Shown here: piece after piece, positions 24,601 through 25,957 of the stretch
Position numbering within the stretch: the first letter of the stretch is position 1
Layout of the letters: the number at the start of each line of letters is the position of its first letter
Assembly (NCBI GenBank): GCA_016202645.1
Contig: JACQOF010000145.1
Location: 1 to 25,957, forward strand
Direction of reading: 5' to 3'
Length of the DNA: 25,957 nucleotides
Source: a bacterium
Lineage (GTDB): Bacteria; Lindowbacteria; 2-12-FULL-62-27
The notes under the pieces: model-generated
Seen by the model: only the letters and a program-made list of their open reading frames with translations
The model's database searches: none
What the model was told of the DNA's origin: nothing
Made by a program: the position numbers and the translations under genes

Positions 24601-25957
24601 ATAGGTAGACGCCATATCTTCCGTTCTTTGTAATACTGTCGCTTTCCACCTTGGAGCCACTCACATTGACAAGATGAATCCCGTCATACGCCCCGGTCAC
24701 GCCGAGACTCTTGATCGTCAGCCCCGTCTGCGTGTCCGCATAGATGCCGTACAGCCCGATTGTCGAATTCGCCCCCGGCGGGTCGATCACGGTCGCGCCG
24801 GAGTCCTTGCCAATGAGACTGATGTAGTCGGTGTCGATGACGACGGTTTCGGAGTAGAGGCCAGCGTCGATGAATATCGTGTCGCCGGATTTGGACTGCG
24901 AGAGGGCTTTGGTGATCGTCGCGTAGGGAAGGGATGCGCCGCCGTTGTTCGTCAGAAGATTGTCCGACCCGGCGGCGGTTGTGAACGAGTCGCCGGTCGT
25001 GGACGCGTCATTCACGTACCACTTGCCGCTCGTGTTCGGCGACGGCGTCACTGCGAAGGTCTCCTCCGGCGCCCACGCGCTTCGCATCATGCCGCCGTCC
25101 ACCGCCTGCACCGACCAGTAGTACGTCCCTACCGGGAGCGTCCGCACCAGCGCCGCCGACGTGTCGTTCTGGACGTTGCCGAGGATGGTATTGCCTACCG
25201 AGTCGGCGCTGTTCGTGTCTGCGGCGAAAACGTCTACCTTGCCGGGCGCACTCCCCACGCGCAGGTTGTAGGTGATGCCGGTATCGGGCGTTGTGTCTCC
25301 TGTAACTTTTGACCAGCGGAACACCACCGTGTCGCCCTGCGCGAACGACGCGCCTTTGGGCGCATTGGCTGAAGGCGCGGCAGGACGCACGTTTGTCGGG
25401 GCAATGGCATCGTTCCGGTAGAGGATCAATCGCTTGTTTGTGCCCCCATCAAGTGATCCTGACGCAGCAAGGTCGAGGTCGCCGTCGTTGTCGTAATCGC
25501 CCCATTGGATGGAACTCGCATCGATCCCCGCATTGACGCCCATAGGCTCCGCCGCATTCGTGAAACTGCCTCCCCCGTTGTTCCGATAGATGATAAGGCG
25601 CCTGTTTGCGACGCCATCAATTCCCGAAATCGCCAGATCAAGGTCTCCATCGTTGTCGTAATCACCCCACTGGACAGAACTATTATACACGCCCGCGCCG
25701 GCGCCCATCGGCTGGGACGCGGTAGTGAAACTACCGCCGCTGTTTTGATAGACAACAAGTCTGGCGTTTGTGCCGTCATATCCAGACACCGCAAGGTCAA
25801 GATCGCCGTCGTTGTAGTAATCGCCCCATTGAATGGAACCGGAAGCCACACCCGCACCGGCGCCCATAGGCTCTGCCGCATTCGTGAAACTGCCGTCGCC
25901 ATTGTTGCGGTAGATAATCAATCGCTCGTTTAAGCCTCCATCATATCCAGAGACTGC
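21659..25957 (-). CDS. Giant secreted surface protein: FG-GAP/VCBS repeats, Fn3, beta-helix, Ig-like and type-IX-like C-terminal tail (5' part outside window)
   Basis: The frame is open to the window edge, so the N-terminus is missing; 1432 residues are visible. In order from the edge: at least three FG-GAP/VCBS-type repeats of 53-55 residues with the D-x-D-x-D-G-D-L-D calcium-like motif (WGDYDNDGDLDLA; bases about 25957-25420), then an Fn3-like module (about 25410-25040). A right-handed beta-helix of NosD/PbH1 type with N-rich turns follows (about 25020-23950), then Fn3 (about 23900-23590) and an Ig/invasin-like domain (about 23580-23260). A module with WRMMAPN, RGRGFWAK and GWNQIG is at about 23220-22560. 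The C-terminus (about 21940-21659) has FIYPNPGPDDATG, GSGVYIYKLESGG and DKLAIVR, matching type IX secretion sorting / FlgD-like tails. It is likely exported to the cell surface and may bind polysaccharide or other cells. Three repeat-derived segments interrupt its C-terminal third. Confidence 0.88.
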   Translation of the reverse strand, partial: AVSGYDGGLNERLIIYRNNGDGSFTNAAEPMGAGAGVASGSIQWGDYYNDGDLDLAVSGYDGTNARLVVYQNSGGSFTTASQPMGAGAGVYNSSVQWGDYDNDGDLDLAISGIDGVANRRLIIYRNNGGGSFTNAAEPMGVNAGIDASSIQWGDYDNDGDLDLAASGSLDGGTNKRLILYRNDAIAPTNVRPAAPSANAPKGASFAQGDTVVFRWSKVTGDTTPDTGITYNLRVGSAPGKVDVFAADTNSADSVGNTILGNVQNDTSAALVRTLPVGTYYWSVQAVDGGMMRSAWAPEETFAVTPSPNTSGKWYVNDASTTGDSFTTAAGSDNLLTNNGGASLPYATITKALSQSKSGDTIFIDAGLYSETVVIDTDYISLIGKDSGATVIDPPGANSTIGLYGIYADTQTGLTIKSLGVTGAYDGIHLVNVSGSKVESDSITKNGRYGVYLLSGSNNDTISGNNAGDNWYSGIVIAGSNVSVTNNTVNGSANGSGIVLGASSSNNTIANNTAIGNWANGIEVNTSAANNTVTGNVANSNNGYGIYLFACSNNFVSNNTATFNNVYGIFIGNSSSSKNVVFANRVSNNIQAGIVVTGDTHSIFQNEITANDTGVLIYGFNNSITKNNIVGNSVNNLRNSLLGSVQTLTSNWFGSTDETKIGAGFSDTASTFRPYRLGPVDTAAGADTTAPAAPGGVTLNAATPGQITVSWTNPTTNEETNGGAVGFAGVKIYRLRNTPDTTHWANVLAFTTSGASWVDTGANDGAAYYYRLSSFDGSSFVNQSWFTDTVFATSIANSPETISIVSGNHGLGAPGAGLPIRVRVVNLAGGPMSSETVTFSITHPTGAALSASGARLGDTAGVTSMTALTDASGYVSETVGVGTTGDVFRVQATIARATSKYVAFTAYADGRDIADSTWRMMAPNKKMLATDPATVVGADMGGAGQYKLYEWREDKGVNSSISGVTTKFHEPTAIERGRGFWAKQISGAAKRWVIDEGAHGSAGFDTVNIPLRLGDNGWNQIGSGQYFYVDWQKSVKVDTGLGITDTPTATHLLNMISMDSAHAGGVLSKILYWYDGSQYQWGPNTLAAPGGANTSGTSTVPGVQMKPMVGFWVKALVSCTLWVFPDPAEVAETASVILQQAPGYLDETERRRNGETEKPLLSAYYKEQNRTGTENDWAIQIMASGGGKTDAQNYVGVMPSPQAAALAAVYEPPAAAGGYVAVAVRKQASPLPASPSRGEENSWLAAHFAEPIGGAALGRAWDVLVAADVGDPVTLAWDNVSNLPHGYEAYLIGAPQGPVNLRKIESLPLSLSPSLPFSLPLTLAVGLPDYLAPFLAAPLSKENTFIYPNPGPDDATGSMTFKYNLPSAADVSLKIFDMGGKLVKELKGSGVAGSNTLTWDTTNKHGQKLGSGVYIYKLESGGTTLVDKLAIVR
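22005..22036. repeat. In-frame 2 x 16-bp tandem repeat
   Basis: AGGGAGAAAGGGAGAG occurs twice, exactly and head to tail (22005-22020 and 22021-22036), flanked by AGGCAGGG-like degenerate copies to about 22044. It is inside the giant surface protein and encodes an S/P/L run (ESLPLSLSPSLPFSLPL). A 16-base unit is not a multiple of three, so the two copies are read in different frames, yet the gene stays open. Confidence 0.85.
22241..22278. repeat. In-frame GC-rich palindromic element
   Basis: CCTCCCCC (22243-22250) pairs with GGGGGAGG (22256-22263) around a five-base loop, and is followed by CTGGGAGGGGGGATGCC. It lies in the surface-protein reading frame and encodes KQASPLPASPSRGEEN. Elements of this form are familiar as dispersed intergenic palindromes in several bacterial genomes. 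Confidence 0.75.
22487..22522. repeat. In-frame 8-bp tandem repeat (TTTCTCCG)
   Basis: TTTCTCCG occurs three times exactly (22487-22510), then once with one change (22511-22518), then TTTC. On the coding strand it encodes the charged run ETERRRNGETEKP in the surface protein. The unit is not a multiple of three. Confidence 0.85.
25428..25957 (-). repeat. FG-GAP/VCBS DNA repeats of about 159-165 bp
   Basis: The same DNA word (CGTTGTCGTAATCGCC and close variants) recurs at 25486, 25651 and 25810, giving spacings of 165 and 159 bases. Neighbouring words such as CCATAGGCTC and GCATTCGTGAAACTGCC also recur. A fourth unit begins at the window edge. High DNA identity suggests recent duplication of repeat units within the gene. 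Confidence 0.85.

Noticed and set aside
24040-24660. Regularly spaced similar words resembling a CRISPR array
   Set aside because: They lie in frame within a gene, vary in length, and translate to N-rich parallel beta-helix turns.

Overview
The window is a dense, GC-rich stretch of bacterial chromosome with no plasmid, phage, IS or CRISPR signature. It has no gene-free gap above 300 bases and no tRNA or rRNA that I could find. Surface-directed glycan genes (GDP-heptose-type precursors, a GT-C transferase, a DUF115/Maf-like protein), an outer-surface multidomain protein with a type-IX-like C-terminal tail, and an MEP-pathway gene suggest a Gram-negative, probably uncultivated lineage. I cannot name the phylum from sequence alone.

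Left part (1-7.3 kb). The window opens inside the C-terminus of a PafA-like alkaline phosphatase (+). A nested inverted repeat follows, then a DUF115/Maf-like glycosyltransferase candidate (+). A tight minus-strand operon comes next, in transcription order: 5-formyltetrahydrofolate cyclo-ligase, a VanZ-domain membrane protein with a long extra domain, ispG, and a DUF4153 membrane protein. These genes overlap or are separated by no more than 12 bases.

Middle (7.4-16.1 kb). Plus-strand genes run from a secreted ComEC-type metallo-beta-lactamase-fold protein with an extra beta-sandwich tail, into an atypical Nramp-family transporter (4-base overlap). They continue into a four-gene sugar cassette: SDR epimerase/dehydratase, HddA-type kinase, HddC-type nucleotidyltransferase and GmhB-type phosphatase. 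Together these look like a GDP-D-glycero-D-manno-heptose branch; the isomerase GmhA is not in the window. A convergent, Tat-motif-bearing metallophosphoesterase (-) and a GT39-like membrane glycosyltransferase (+) follow.

At 16135-16162, in the short gap between two convergent genes, lies a 28-bp sequence with the full architecture of a chromosomal dif site (XerC arm, 6-bp centre, XerD arm). To its right every gene is on the minus strand; to its left most are on the plus strand. The window may therefore sit at the replication terminus.

Right part (16.2-26 kb), all minus strand. In transcription order these are: a giant secreted FG-GAP/beta-helix/Fn3 protein (N-terminus beyond the window), an amidohydrolase, a CHASE-PAS hybrid histidine kinase coupled to the amidohydrolase by a TGATG overlap, a Crp/Fnr regulator and a TerC/Alx transporter. 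A striking feature is that palindromic or short tandem DNA elements of the kind normally found between genes sit in frame inside two of these proteins (the kinase linker, and three places in the giant protein). Related-looking elements occur in the intergenic gaps.
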